Of a stretch of 64,000 nt of DNA, positions 25,701 through 36,069 are shown one piece after another. The stretch spans positions 4,071,548 to 4,135,547 of the forward strand of contig NC_042518.1 of the NCBI RefSeq assembly GCF_900963305.1, written 5' to 3'. The notes under the pieces were generated by a model. That model was not told where the DNA came from, searched no databases, and saw nothing but the letters and a program-made list of their open reading frames with translations. Numbering within the stretch: position 1 is the stretch's first letter; every line of letters begins with the position of its first letter. Made by a program: the position numbers and the translations under genes. This DNA is from Echeneis naucrates (Eukaryota; Chordata; Actinopteri; Carangiformes; Echeneidae).

Positions 25701-27640
25701 CACACTGTTTCTATTGCTTTTATTGGGTGCTGCTTTTTTTGTTTGGGTGTAAATTAAAAAGATTAAATCTTGAAGGATCTTGAAGGAGGAAGACAGAGAA
25801 GACTCTTCTTGTGTGAGGTCAGTAAACGCATATTTCGCCTTTCACCTGCAGTGAGTCCACTAGAGGACACTCCAACACAAACACTCATTCCTGCTCTGTC
25901 TCAACACTCCCCTGATACAGAGCAAAAATTGACTGAATATGCAATATGATCAGGAACTGATTATTATAACTGAACATTATCTGAAATAAATGTTCTCATG
26001 TTGCTGCCAACAGAAATTAGTCCGGACTTAAATCCTCTCCTGGTGGCGTTCTGCATGAAGTGGCTGCTGTCTTCATGTTGGTATTTTAGTGATATCTCTG
26101 TTTGTTCCGTTGGCTCCACAGGTTGTCGTCTCCTCACCGTGAAGTTCTGGCCAGCCAGCCTTCCTCCGAGCCAGTTGGACTCCTCTCAAGCGTCTTCTGT
26201 ACGAAGGGTAAGATCATCTTTCAGGGCTGTTAGGTGAGTTGGAGGATTCGTCCATCAATACTTCCTTTGTTGCTGGTGCTTGTGGACATAACTCAAAGGG
26301 GGCAGAAGTCCTCTGGCTTTTCCTGGGGAGACCAGGAATCAAGCCAATATTACTGCTGAGTTGAGGTTTTTTTTTTTTTCCCCCCCATTCTGAACTTAAG
26401 CTTTCGAAAGACTTGGTGCGATTATGAGGTGGAAAAGAAGTGATGGATTTCTGCAGCGAGGTTTTTGTTCGGCTTTCAGAAAACGGAGTCTCTCTTATGT
26501 CCTTCAGACGTCTGTCTTCAGCCTACAATCCTCTAAAGCCATAATCTAAATGAAGTGTATTTTCTTCTCACTTTCTTTGTGTGACTGTGACCTCCTTAAA
26601 CATCAACCAGATGGTGGGCAGCGATGTCCATTTCTTTTAAACTAAACAATAACAGTTCGCATTTTGAGGGCTGACAGTTTCTGAGAAACATCGTCACAGC
26701 TGCAGCTGGTTTCTGCAGACAGCTGCTTGTGTTTGGGAGGAGTCAGTGAGATAATAGGAAAAGGTCAAGAATCGCCTTCAGTCTACACCATAACAGTTTG
26801 GTGATGAACCCGGTTACACCCATCAGCCAATCAGAAGCAATTTTTAACTGTACTTAAACAAACAGATCCATTAACTTTAGCTTGACTGTCAAACAGACAC
26901 ACACATCCGTTCAGCGTTTGTTGCTTTTGTTGTCTTTGTCTCAAAGTCTTAAACCATTTCAACATTTTGTCGCCTCGGCCTCATTACTGGCCCTGATTAT
27001 GACATCAGGTGATCATGTGAAGGATAAATGGAGTTTATCAAATATGGTTAAGACTGCGTTGGCTGATGATCTTTTTCTGAATGACCTTCAATGAATGTTT
27101 GGCAGCTTTAAACTAGATACGAGATAAAAGCAGAAGCTTTATCTGCTCCTTCTTAGAGGAACCACCCATACAGCTGTGAGAGAGATAAGCCTGAGAGAGA
27201 AACAATACTTTGGCACAAAACACAGAAAGTGACTCTAATTCTCACACCGGAAGGTTTCCAACTGATAAAATGATCTATTAATAAGGATTGGTTGAAGGGC
27301 TTAGATTTAAAAATCTGACGATAACTGCTGCCACACACCGAACCAGCTTTAATATTTCTTTCATTTTGTGGCACTAATTGAACTTTTTATTGAAAGGGCT
27401 CATTTCGGAAATCCTTGAAGTAAATTGCTCACAAAAAAATGCATTGAGTAAATGTTTTAACCTGCCTATTTAAAAGTAGGCTACATCTGAAATATTGACA
27501 CCAGCAGCTGGATGATATTTTTCATTTCTGCTCATTTTAATTTGAGCTTCTGGCCCCAGCATTCCTCCCATCGTGGGAAGATGTTTGTTTATCTCTTGCG
27601 AGCTGCAGCCTCATCACTCGGACCGCCTTACTCAGATATC
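25700..27640. other. Spacer between kank2 and the globin cluster
   Basis: No gene or known repeat recognised. A CTCF-like motif lies at 25857-25870 (separate entry). Confidence 0.4.
25857..25870 (+). promoter_or_regulatory. CTCF-like motif at the kank2/globin border
   Basis: CCACTAGAGGACAC matches the CTCF core CCASYAGRKGGCRS at 13 of 14 positions. It lies between kank2 and the first globin. Function is inferred from motif and place only. Confidence 0.4.
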
Positions 27641-27642
27641 TG

Positions 27643-27685
27643 TGGGGTGGTGCCGGGTGTGACCCCCTCAGTTTCAGCCATAAAA
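27643..27685 (+). promoter_or_regulatory. Promoter of alpha-globin A1
   Basis: TATA-like CATAAAA at 27679-27685, about 56 bp before the start codon. Just upstream is a G-rich/CACC block (GGTGGTGCCGGGTGTGACCCC) that is also found before A2 and A4. Confidence 0.6.
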
Positions 27686-27740
27686 TCCCAGCAGTTCGCC
27701 CTGACGTCGGCATTGAACACATAGTCAAACAACAGACACG

Positions 27741-28407
27741 ATGACCAGTCTCACTGCTAAGGACAAAGAAGCCGTCAAGACCTTCTGGGCCAAAGCCTCC
27801 CCAAAGGCTGATGAAATCGGCAAAGATGCTCTGGGCAGGTAAACATCTGGACCCAATGATGGCCGTTATATATTGTGTTATTACTGACAGAACGCTGACT
27901 GGCTGAATGTCATGTTTCCGTTTCCACCTGGTACCCAGGATGCTGGTGGTCTACCCGCAGACCAAGACCTACTTCTCCCACTGGAAGGACCTGAGCCCGA
28001 ACTCAGCTCCGGTCAAGAGACACGGATCCGTCGTGATGTCCGGACTCGCTGACGCCGTGTCCAAAATCGACGACCTGAAAGGCGGCCTGCTGAACCTCAG
28101 CGAGCTGCACGCCTTTACCCTGAGGGTGGACCCCGCTAACTTCAAGGTACGAGGCCAAGTCAAAGACGTGGAGCCTGTAAAAGTCGGATAAAGGACTCTG
28201 AGTCCGGCCTGTCTAAAGGCCTGTCATCACAGGAAGGTCCGATCATTTGATGGAACTGATTTCTCATTTTCCTCACAGATCCTCTCCCACAACATCCTCG
28301 TGGTCTTTGCCATCATGTTCCCCAAAGACTTCACCCCGGAGGTCCATGTGGCCATGGACAAGTTCCTGGCTGCCGTGGCTCTGGCCCTGGCTGAGAAATA
28401 CCGATAA
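27741..28407 (+). CDS. hba: Alpha-globin A1
   Basis: Three exons, 27741-27838, 27939-28146 and 28279-28407, code 144 residues including Met, the usual fish alpha length. It starts [18 protein letters not shown] and ends LALAEKYR. Distal His is residue 61 (VKRHGSVV) and proximal His residue 90 ([13 protein letters not shown]). The chain binds heme and pairs with a beta chain for oxygen carriage in red cells. AATAAA at 28461-28466 ends the transcript. It faces beta B1 tail to tail. It differs from A2 at one residue (Ala21 here, Val in A2), and the two agree from just before the start codon to about 28527, introns included. Confidence 0.96.
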
Positions 28408-28466
28408 ACAGCTGGAGGAGATGGTGGAGGCTCAGCATGAGCTTCATCTGCATGTTCAATAATAAA

Positions 28467-29350
28467 GACGCAATGCAGAAGCACAAAACTGTCTTAGACT
28501 CCTGGTTCTTCTGTGATGATTCCGTTTTATATTTGGGTTTAATTTAGAGTCTGTTCATCAACTGGCATTGAAACAATCAAGTCAAATATATTATTGGTTG
28601 ACACGAGTCTCTTCCTTGCTGTAAAACATTGTAAACTGAGAGTTTTTGGACCTCAAGCTCCGATAAATCTTAACATTTCAACGTGTCAAGCCGGTGATGA
28701 ACATTTTCACCAGTTTCTGACATTTTATCAATCTGCAAAATAAACAGCAGATTAATCAATACATGGTGATTTACATCTTTTCTAAACATAATTCAAAAGA
28801 TTTGATGACAATTAAGTAATTATAAGAACACAAAAGAGAGAACAAACTGTTTTTCACCCCTCAACACCCAAAAACAAATTTTTGCTTTGTTTTCATCAGA
28901 ATATTGAAAGTGATGACAGTTTGACAGTTGCAGTGTCATTCTGGAGTCTTAGCTGAAATGAAACTTTGAATGATTATCTGACTGTCAAAATTGCTGCTGG
29001 TTATTATTTTTCCCACAGTGACTAAGTCACAGTTGGGTGTTATATATTTTTCCTATTAGTCATCGTGCTACTAAACCAATCTATAGAAATAAAAAACTGT
29101 TAGGCAAAAACACAACTCGAAAAGATCAGTGTTTGTTCCCTCTGAGAGGAAAATTATTTCAGCAACATTCTTATGGTCAATTCATTGATTGCCCTTTGGA
29201 GCTAAACCTCCATCTGCTGTTTCACCAGACCTGATCATATATCTGAAGGTTAGTTTCAAGTGTTTTTGTCTTATGGAAAATTACAAACAAACAATTTTTG
29301 ATTTTTTTTTTTTAATGCACTTTTATTTACTTTTGACACATGATGCAAAC
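28467..29350. other. Spacer between A1 and B1
   Basis: AT-rich, no gene seen. The A1/A2 similarity stops at about 28527. The B1 poly-A signal (TTTATT on the plus strand) is at 29322-29327. Confidence 0.5.
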
Positions 29351-29403
29351 AGAGTCTCAACAAATGATCTGAATGTGATGCTGTTCTTCTCTGCTGCAGC
29401 TCT

Positions 29404-30045
29404 CTAATGGTACTGCCTTCCCAGGGAGGACACCACCACGGCCAGGAACTTCTGGAAAGCTGCCTGGACATCACCGGTGAAGGCACCACCCATCTGAGCA
29501 GCAACCACGATGGTGAGACAGTCGGCCAGCAGCTGCAACACAACAACAACACAACAACAACAACACAACGGTCAGCACACATCGACATGAGACGAGGTGA
29601 GCCGGTTTCTGAGTTTTTCAGCTTTGTACCTTGAAGTTATCGGGATCCACATGCAGCTTCTCGGAGTGCAGCACACTCAGCTCGGCGTAGGTCTCCTTGA
29701 TGCTGTCCATGTTATTCACGGCCCGCTCCAGACCGCGCAGCACCACCTTTCCGTGATTTGCCACCATCGGGTTGGAGATGATGGCTGCGGCGTTGTAGAG
29801 GTTTCCAAATCCGCCGAAATACCTCTGAGTCCAGGGGTAGACCACCAGACACCTGGGCGAAGCAGACACGGTCAGAAGTGTCACGTTAGAGTCAAAATAA
29901 GGATTTTACAAAAGGTGAAACACTGCAGATGTAGAATAGGAGTGATGTCCCACCTGGAGAGAGCAGCAGGACCCACAACATCATAGTCGATGTTGGAGAA
30001 GATGTCCTGGATGGTGGCGCGCTCGAAGTCCGTCCATTCGACCAT
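29404..30045 (-). CDS. hbb: Beta-globin B1
   Basis: Minus-strand exons 29954-30045, 29630-29852 and 29404-29532 (92, 223 and 129 nt, the standard beta sizes) code 147 residues. Start [31 protein letters not shown] in the CD region; distal His64 (VANHGKVV); proximal His93 followed by Ser at F9 ([13 protein letters not shown]); end LGRQYH. Ser F9, Arg H21 and His HC3 are the residues tied to Bohr/Root and phosphate effects in fish, so a pH-sensitive chain is expected. Intron 2 has a short CAA/GTT repeat. B1 differs from B2 at two residues (Ser/Asn in NNMDxIK, Ile/Val in CLTxVV). Confidence 0.96.
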
Positions 30046-30112
30046 TTTGCCGGTTTTAGGTTTTGTCTGTGCGGGTCAGAAGATCCTGAGCTGACTGAGA
30101 CCAGATGCCACC

Positions 30113-30190
30113 TTTAAAGCCGACCTGGCCCCCAACTCAAATGGGCGGTGGGCGGGACAAGTGTTGCGTTGTGGAGTTAAACAATGATAA
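30113..30190 (-). promoter_or_regulatory. Promoter of beta-globin B1
   Basis: Minus-strand TATA-like TTTAAA at 30113-30118, a G-rich GGGCGGTGGGCGGG (CACC/Sp1 type) at about 30143-30156, and a GATA site TGATAA (plus-strand reading) at 30185-30190. The same three parts in the same order precede B2 and B6. Confidence 0.55.
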
Positions 30191-30199
30191 GAAAAGGGC

Positions 30200-30960
30200 G
30201 TATCTGGACAATGTAGATTTTTGTCCGATAACAAAACAAACAAACAAAAAAAAAAGTCCTGGTCTTCCAGGAAAACTCTCTCCGCGCCCCTCAGAGGAAT
30301 TAAATGCAACAAAAAACCCAAAATATTTTTGTCTAAACAAATATTCAAAGTTAAATGATCAAAAAGAGTTGATAGAGTCTAAATGTGTTCATTCCGGGAT
30401 CAGCACCTCGGACAGCGGTCTTTAATGATGGCTGGTCACGTGTCCGATAAAATAAAAACCAAATGAGTGACACCTGTCAGATCAGGTGAAGAAAACAGAG
30501 AGCTACAGCCAGGTGATCTATTTCTGAAGTCCAGCTCTGACCTCAGCTGAGCACCCAGAGTCAGCCTAGTTCTCAGTGAGAAAATAAATAACAAAGCAAC
30601 ACTTTTAACTTTCAACCGTCATGATGTCACAAACATCTACACAGATTTAACATTCTGTTGTTTTCTGCTTTCAAATTAGTTTCATTCAGGTCGTTCATTA
30701 AGTAGAAAATACAAAAAAAAAAGAATGTGGCCCTAAGTGAGCTGCGCAGTGTGTGTTTTCATACAACAGCTCTGAGCTGTTTTTCAAACAGCAGCTGTCT
30801 CTCAGTTAAAACGAGTTAAAACGTTTCTTCCCGTCCACGATGAGCTTTTTTTTTTTTTCTTTAGATGGGCTGCAGGATGACTCGAAAAGATCTTATCACT
30901 CACACTTTTTAGTGATGGAGGCCCAGAGTTCCTTTCTAAAGAGTTTCCTTTATCTCGGGG
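30200..30960. other. Spacer between B1 and A2
   Basis: No gene seen. TTATCACTCACAC at 30892-30904 contains a GATA site (minus strand) about 120 bp before the A2 TATA box. Confidence 0.45.
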
Positions 30961-30972
30961 AGGGGCTGGGGG

Positions 30973-31020
30973 AGGGTGGGTCGGTACCGGGTGGGCCCAC
31001 GCTGAGTTTGAGGCATAAAA
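30973..31020 (+). promoter_or_regulatory. Promoter of alpha-globin A2
   Basis: CATAAAA at 31014-31020, preceded by GGAGGGTGGGTCGG and CCGGGTGGGCCC, a CACC-rich block like that of A1 and A4. Confidence 0.6.
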
Positions 31021-31072
31021 ACCGCAGTCTCAGCTGATGAAGACATTCAGCAACACTTAACCTCCAGACACG

Positions 31073-31737
31073 ATGACCAGTCTCACTGCTAAGGACAAAG
31101 AAGCCGTCAAGACCTTCTGGGCCAAAGCCTCCCCAAAGGTTGATGAAATCGGCAAAGATGCTCTGGGCAGGTAAACATCTGGACCCAATGATGGCCGTTA
31201 TATATTGTTATTACTGACAGAACGCTGACTGGCTGAATGTCATGTTTCCGTTTCCACCTGGTACCCAGGATGCTGGTGGTCTACCCGCAGACCAAGACCT
31301 ACTTCTCCCACTGGAAGGACCTGAGCCCGAACTCAGCTCCGGTCAAGAGACACGGATCCGTCGTGATGTCCGGACTCGCCGACGCCGTGTCCAAAATCGA
31401 CGACCTGAAAGGCGGCCTGCTGAACCTCAGCGAGCTGCACGCCTTCACCCTGAGGGTGGACCCCGCTAACTTCAAGGTACGAGGCCAAGTCAAAGACGTG
31501 GAGCCTGTAAAAGTCGGATAAAGGACTCTGAGTCCGGCCTGTCTAAAGGCCTGTCATCACAGGAAGGTCCGATCATTTGATGGAACTGATTTCTCATTTT
31601 CCTCACAGATCCTCTCCCACAACATCCTCGTGGTCTTTGCCATCATGTTCCCCAAAGACTTCACCCCGGAGGTCCATGTGGCCATGGACAAGTTCCTGGC
31701 TGCCGTGGCTCTGGCCCTGGCTGAGAAATACCGATAA
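31073..31737 (+). CDS. hba: Alpha-globin A2
   Basis: Exons 31073-31170, 31269-31476 and 31609-31737 code 144 residues. Distal His61 and proximal His90 are present. The protein equals A1 except Val for Ala at residue 21. Intron 1 differs from that of A1 by a 2-bp length change and intron 2 looks the same. Upstream of the short 5' leader the two genes are unrelated, so the regulatory sequences are separate. Poly-A signal AATAAA lies at 31791-31796. It faces B2 tail to tail, repeating the A1/B1 arrangement. Confidence 0.96.
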
Positions 31738-31859
31738 ACAGCTGGAGGAGATGGTGGAGGCTCAGCATGAGCTTCATCTGCATGTTCAATAATAAAGACG
31801 CAATGCAGAAACACAAAACTGTCTTAGACTCCTGGTTCTTCTGTGATGATTCCGTTTAT

Positions 31860-32925
31860 GTGTTTAAGGTGAAGCTTCTAAAAGTGAGTGAAAGTCTGTT
31901 AAGTACAATGACCTCTAAAAATATATATATATATAATATAATATTCCACTTTAACACACAGTGTCGGTGGCTGCTCACCTGGTTACTCGATTAGTCGAAT
32001 AAAGACAAAAACAAAGAACCTTCTTTACGTAAACAAAAACAATACAAATAACAAATCAAGGAAAGAAATCGGTTGTTTTTCAGCTCTCTTGCGATGAGCT
32101 CTGCTATATCTGCACAAAATAAAGCCCCTCAACAGGAAACATTCAGAGAAATTATTGCTAAATAGGTTTTAGAAAAAACTTTTTGGATTTCTTACTAAAC
32201 TTATAAAAAAACAAACAAAGAAAAACAAACAACAACAAAACATAAGAAAAACCCAAAAAGCTTTTAATTATCTTGTAAAATATTGTGTTTAATGCGACAT
32301 TTTCTTCAAAAGATTTCACACATTGTGAAGCCATTTGTGACATCAGCTGCAACAAGGACAATAAAAACGTGGAAGAAGAGTTGATATGACACAAAAAAGG
32401 TAAATATGTGGATAAAAAAACACAATGATCAAAGTTATAAATAGTATCTATTATTCATTTATTGTTTTTCTAATTACAAGCCTTTTATTCTTATCATAAT
32501 TAGTGTTTTATCAATGCATTAAAACTGCTACTAGTAACAAGAATAAAATATATTTTATTATAGTATTGTTAGTATCATTATTTAATTTATTATTATTTAA
32601 TGTTGTGATGTCAAACAGTACAAAGGCAATAATGTTGCATTTGCTATGAAATATTTTCTTCTTGATGATCATTATTAATTTATATATTTATGTTATGAAG
32701 TATTTTCGAAAGATATAATTTTTTCATGCATTTCTTTTTATGTATCTTTCTCAGTTTTTATTCCAGTGTGAACAGCGCTTCTCTTTTCTTGTGCATTGTT
32801 TTACTTTTAGTTTTATCAAAGAAACATCGTGTAATTTCGTGATCTACTCAGTTTCCTGAACATAATTCCAAACAATTTGTTCAATTCGCTTATTGTTTTA
32901 TTTGCTTTGAGACAAATACAAAGCA
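31860..32925. other. AT-rich spacer between A2 and B2
   Basis: Very AT-rich, with a short TA repeat at 31920-31935 and many AAACAA words. No gene seen. The B2 poly-A signal (plus-strand TTTATT) is at 32897-32902. Confidence 0.5.
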
Positions 32926-32974
32926 TTTCAACAAATGATCTGAATGTGATGCTGTTCTTCTCTGCTGCAGCTCT

Positions 32975-33613
32975 CTAATGGTACTGCCTTCCCAGGGAGG
33001 ACACCACCACGGCCAGGAACTTCTGGAAAGCTGCCTGGACATCACCGGTGAAGGCACCACCCATCTGAGCAGCAACCACGACAGTGAGACAGTCGGCCAG
33101 CAGCTGCAACACAACAACACAACAACAACAACACAACGGTCAGCACACATCGACATGAGACGAGGTGAGCCGGTTTCTGAGTTTTTCAGCTTTGTACCTT
33201 GAAGTTATCGGGATCCACATGCAGCTTCTCGGAGTGCAGCACACTCAGCTCGGCGTAGGTCTCCTTGATGTTGTCCATGTTATTCACGGCCCGCTCCAGA
33301 CCGCGCAGCACCACCTTTCCGTGATTTGCCACCATCGGGTTGGAGATGATGGCTGCGGCGTTGTAGAGGTTTCCAAATCCACCGAAATACCTCTGAGTCC
33401 AGGGGTAGACCACCAGACACCTGGGCGAAGCAGACACGGTCAGAAGTGTCACGTTAGAGTCAAAATAAGGATTTTACAAAAGGTGAAACACTGCAGATGT
33501 AGAATAGGAGTGATGTCCCACCTGGAGAGAGCAGCAGGACCCACAACATCATAGTCGATGTTGGAGAAGATGTCCTGGATGGTGGCGCGCTCGAAGTCCG
33601 TCCATTCGACCAT
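32975..33613 (-). CDS. hbb: Beta-globin B2
   Basis: Minus-strand exons 33522-33613, 33198-33420 and 32975-33103 code 147 residues. Same landmarks as B1: distal His64, proximal His93 with Ser F9, and LGRQYH end. It differs from B1 only at Asn in NNMDNIK and Val in CLTVVV. The match to B1 runs from about 32929 to 33631 and includes both introns, then stops sharply on each side. Confidence 0.96.
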
Positions 33614-33664
33614 TTTGCCGGTTTTAGGTTTGGCCTCTGGGCCAGCAGTGGGCCAGATGCTGCC

Positions 33665-33749
33665 TTTAAAGGAGTCCTCCCGAGGGGCGTGCAGTTGGTG
33701 GGGCGGTGGGGCGTTCGTGTGTTTAGTTGTGGATTTACAACAATGATAA
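33665..33749 (-). promoter_or_regulatory. Promoter of beta-globin B2
   Basis: TTTAAA at 33665-33670, G-rich GTGGGGCGGTGGGGCG near 33698, and TGATAAG (plus-strand reading) from 33744, 131 bp from the start codon. Same plan as B1 and B6. Confidence 0.55.
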
Positions 33750-33983
33750 GAGAAGTGTGTGTCTGCATCTGCACTGTTTCTGGAGACATCAAACTGCTGC
33801 TTTTAAATATCCGACTTTTTAGATTCAAATTCTCTCATTTGTCCCTCTGGTTGTAAAATGTGATGATTAAATTCACAACGCCAACAATAATAATAATGAA
33901 TACTATCATAATAATATAATGGGAATAAAGAAACAATAGTAAGAATAAGAACATCGATGAGACCCAAACGTGACATTTGTTCA

Positions 33984-33999
33984 CCAGCAGATGGCGCTA
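33984..33999 (+). promoter_or_regulatory. CTCF motif between B2 and A3
   Basis: CCAGCAGATGGCGCTA fits the CTCF core CCASYAGRKGGCRS at all 14 positions. It lies between the minus-strand beta and minus-strand alpha genes of the first globin unit. Confidence 0.6.
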
Positions 34000-34263
34000 A
34001 AATCTGTCTCAAACAAAACTAACTTTGTTTCTCTGACTTCTGATCGTGACATTATTTAAAAATTCGTTCTCTGAGCCAGATACCTTTTCAGTGGTTAAAC
34101 ACGGAGTGAGGCCAAAGGTTGGGTGCATCATATAACCTTTTTTAAAAAAAAGTTAATCAGTCCGTCGTGTGACTGGATCTCTGTGCAGGACCAAGTTTAT
34201 CAGTTTTATTGGACAGCAGAAACGTGAACTTGTGTCCTGGATCGCTGCTCTCGGCCCAAATGA

Positions 34264-34277
34264 CTGCCCCCTGTTGG
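34264..34277 (-). promoter_or_regulatory. CTCF-like motif between B2 and A3
   Basis: The minus strand reads CCAACAGGGGGCAG, 13 of 14 positions of the CTCF core. It points toward the forward motif at 33984. Confidence 0.45.
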
Positions 34278-34433
34278 ATTCATCTGTGGATTCAGTCATG
34301 GCTTTAAAGAGCTGAGCCATCTGCTCCAATGTGGCCTTCACGCTTTGTTCTTGTCACTGTTTATGTTTTCATTTTTATTGAATTATTTTTATATATATAT
34401 ATATAATCTATAGTTTATTAAGTAATATTTAAA

Positions 34434-34455
34434 AACACACACACACACACACACA
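34434..34455. repeat. (CA)n microsatellite
   Basis: About 11 CA units, preceded at 34391-34405 by a TA run. Confidence 0.85.
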
Positions 34456-34614
34456 AAGTAATGATTTCTCTCAGAAATCAGAGAAAGACTCGTTTCTCCC
34501 CAAACGAAGCCGAAAAGAAGCCGACACACGGACGTGTTTAGGTTTGTGTTTTTTTATTGAACCCTTCATCTGGACAGGGTCGTTGGCTGCGGATGATCCC
34601 GGGTCTCTGCCGGT

Positions 34615-35244
34615 TTAGCGGTATTTCTCGGACAGAGCCAGAGCCACGTTCTGCAGGAATTTGTCCACGGCGACGTGGACCTCCGGGGTGAAGTCTGCGG
34701 GGAAGTACATGGCCAAAACCAGGATCAGGTTGTGGGCCAGGATCTGCGGATACGCGAGAGACGGATTAGTGGAACGGACTGCAGGGATTTGAACTGACGT
34801 TATTATTTATATTTTCCTCCACTTCCTGGCCCCCATCTGTCCCGACCTCACCTTGAAGTTGGCGGGATCCACCCGGAGCTTGGAGGCATGCATCTCACTG
34901 AGGGCGCTCAAACCACCGACAATATCGTCAATGTTCTTCACGGCTTTGGCCACTCCTGTCATGATGACCGCACCGTGCTTCCTCACCTGAGGGTGCTTCA
35001 CCCCCAGATCAGGCCCCCACTGGGAAAAGTAGGTCTTAGTCTGCGGGTAGGCAGTCAGCATCCTGAAGAGGACACACACATTGTGAAATGAATGAATGCA
35101 TTTAGAGAACGCAGCACATTTCCACCCCTGCCCAGCTCTTGGTGCTCACCTGCCCAAGGCTTCGGCGCCAATTTCAGCAGACTTGCTTTCTGTCTTCTCC
35201 CATAACTTCTTCACCAGGGCCTTGTCTTTGGCTGACAGACTCAT
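34615..35244 (-). CDS. hba: Alpha-globin A3 (divergent alpha)
   Basis: Minus-strand exons 35150-35244, 34852-35062 and 34615-34743 code 144 residues. Start [17 protein letters not shown], end LALSEKYR. Distal His is in VRKHGAVIM and proximal His in [13 protein letters not shown]. Exon 1 is 95 nt and exon 2 211 nt, one codon longer than in A1 and A5 because of a CD-region insertion ([14 protein letters not shown]). The family's CD/CE His after TYFS is Gln here. The chain is closest to A5 and shares its ILAHNLILV and [11 protein letters not shown] exon 3. It sits head to head with B3. The poly-A signal is at 34553-34558 (plus-strand TTTATT). Confidence 0.94.
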
Positions 35245-35321
35245 GGCTGCTTTTCAGTTTTCAGGAATTGAGAGTGAATATGGATGAAAGGTTGCTGTTG
35301 AAGTGGATCCGTCATTGTATC

Positions 35322-35389
35322 TTTATATCAAACCAAATGGTACCACGCCCATTTATCAAATCCAAAAACACACCCTCCCTCCGATAAAG
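35322..35389 (-). promoter_or_regulatory. Promoter of alpha-globin A3
   Basis: Plus-strand TTTATA at 35322-35327 is TATAAA on the gene strand. Upstream of it come ACCACGCCC (35342-35350), TATCAAATCCAAA (35354-35366, a GATA site on the gene strand), CACACCCTCC (35369-35378) and GATAAAG (35383-35389). The same ordered block precedes A5. Confidence 0.6.
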
Positions 35390-35940
35390 AATCCTCTAGA
35401 AGCTTTCACTGCCTGTTTAATTTGATTAAATAATAAATGAAAAAAAAAAAACTACCACTCCTCAGCTATCATCTAACAGCCAGATCAGCTCTGCAGTTTA
35501 GTCTGCCAACAGGCTGCTGCTGATTTCAAAACATGAGGTGAAATGTCAGTCTGATATATTTTTAATTAAAGTGGCACTGTAATAAGAACAAAGGGAAACC
35601 ATTATATAACTCTACTATAATGATGCTTGTCATGAATTAACTGGGCTGGGATCTTTTTTTTTTTTTTAACTAGTTTGTCCCCTCCATTGATGATAATGAG
35701 AGGAGACAGAAAGACAGGCAGAAAAATAGCTGCACCAGATGATCACACACCTCCCCGAATTCAAAAGCTGAACGTTATAACGTTTATAAAACAGAATTTA
35801 AGGCAGGACTGAAGTTGACTCTAAACTGGTTCATGGGCTGATCCATCTGGCAACTGTTTGGTTTATCTAGGCCACCTGGAGAAAAAAAAAGAGGCTATCT
35901 ACATGATTGGCATTTCCAATCCTCATACGTCACTTTCTGG
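35390..35940. other. Central part of the A3/B3 divergent intergenic region
   Basis: No reading frame. Start codons of A3 and B3 are 826 bp apart, so this is a shared upstream region. It has A/T runs at 35441 and 35655. Confidence 0.5.
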
Positions 35941-35954
35941 AAGATGCAACTCGT

Positions 35955-36006
35955 CCAATCACAAAGCTGGTGGGCTGAGGGGTGGAGCACCAATAATGGA
36001 TAAAAA
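35955..36006 (+). promoter_or_regulatory. Promoter of beta-globin B3
   Basis: CCAAT at 35955-35959, GGGGTGGAGCACC at about 35981, and TATA-like ATAAAAA at 36000-36006. CCAAT and TATA lie 45 bp apart, as in B5 (46 bp). A second ATAAAAA is at 36020-36026. Confidence 0.55.
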
Positions 36007-36069
36007 TGAAAGCGTCCAGATAAAAAGCCAATCATCACGTAACTACTTTGAGACTTTCACACCGTCACC

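Noticed and set aside
29597-29986. Plus-strand frames of about 129 codons opposite B1 (and 33165-33554 opposite B2)
   Set aside because: Antisense shadows of beta exons 1 and 2; the repetition only reflects the gene duplicates.
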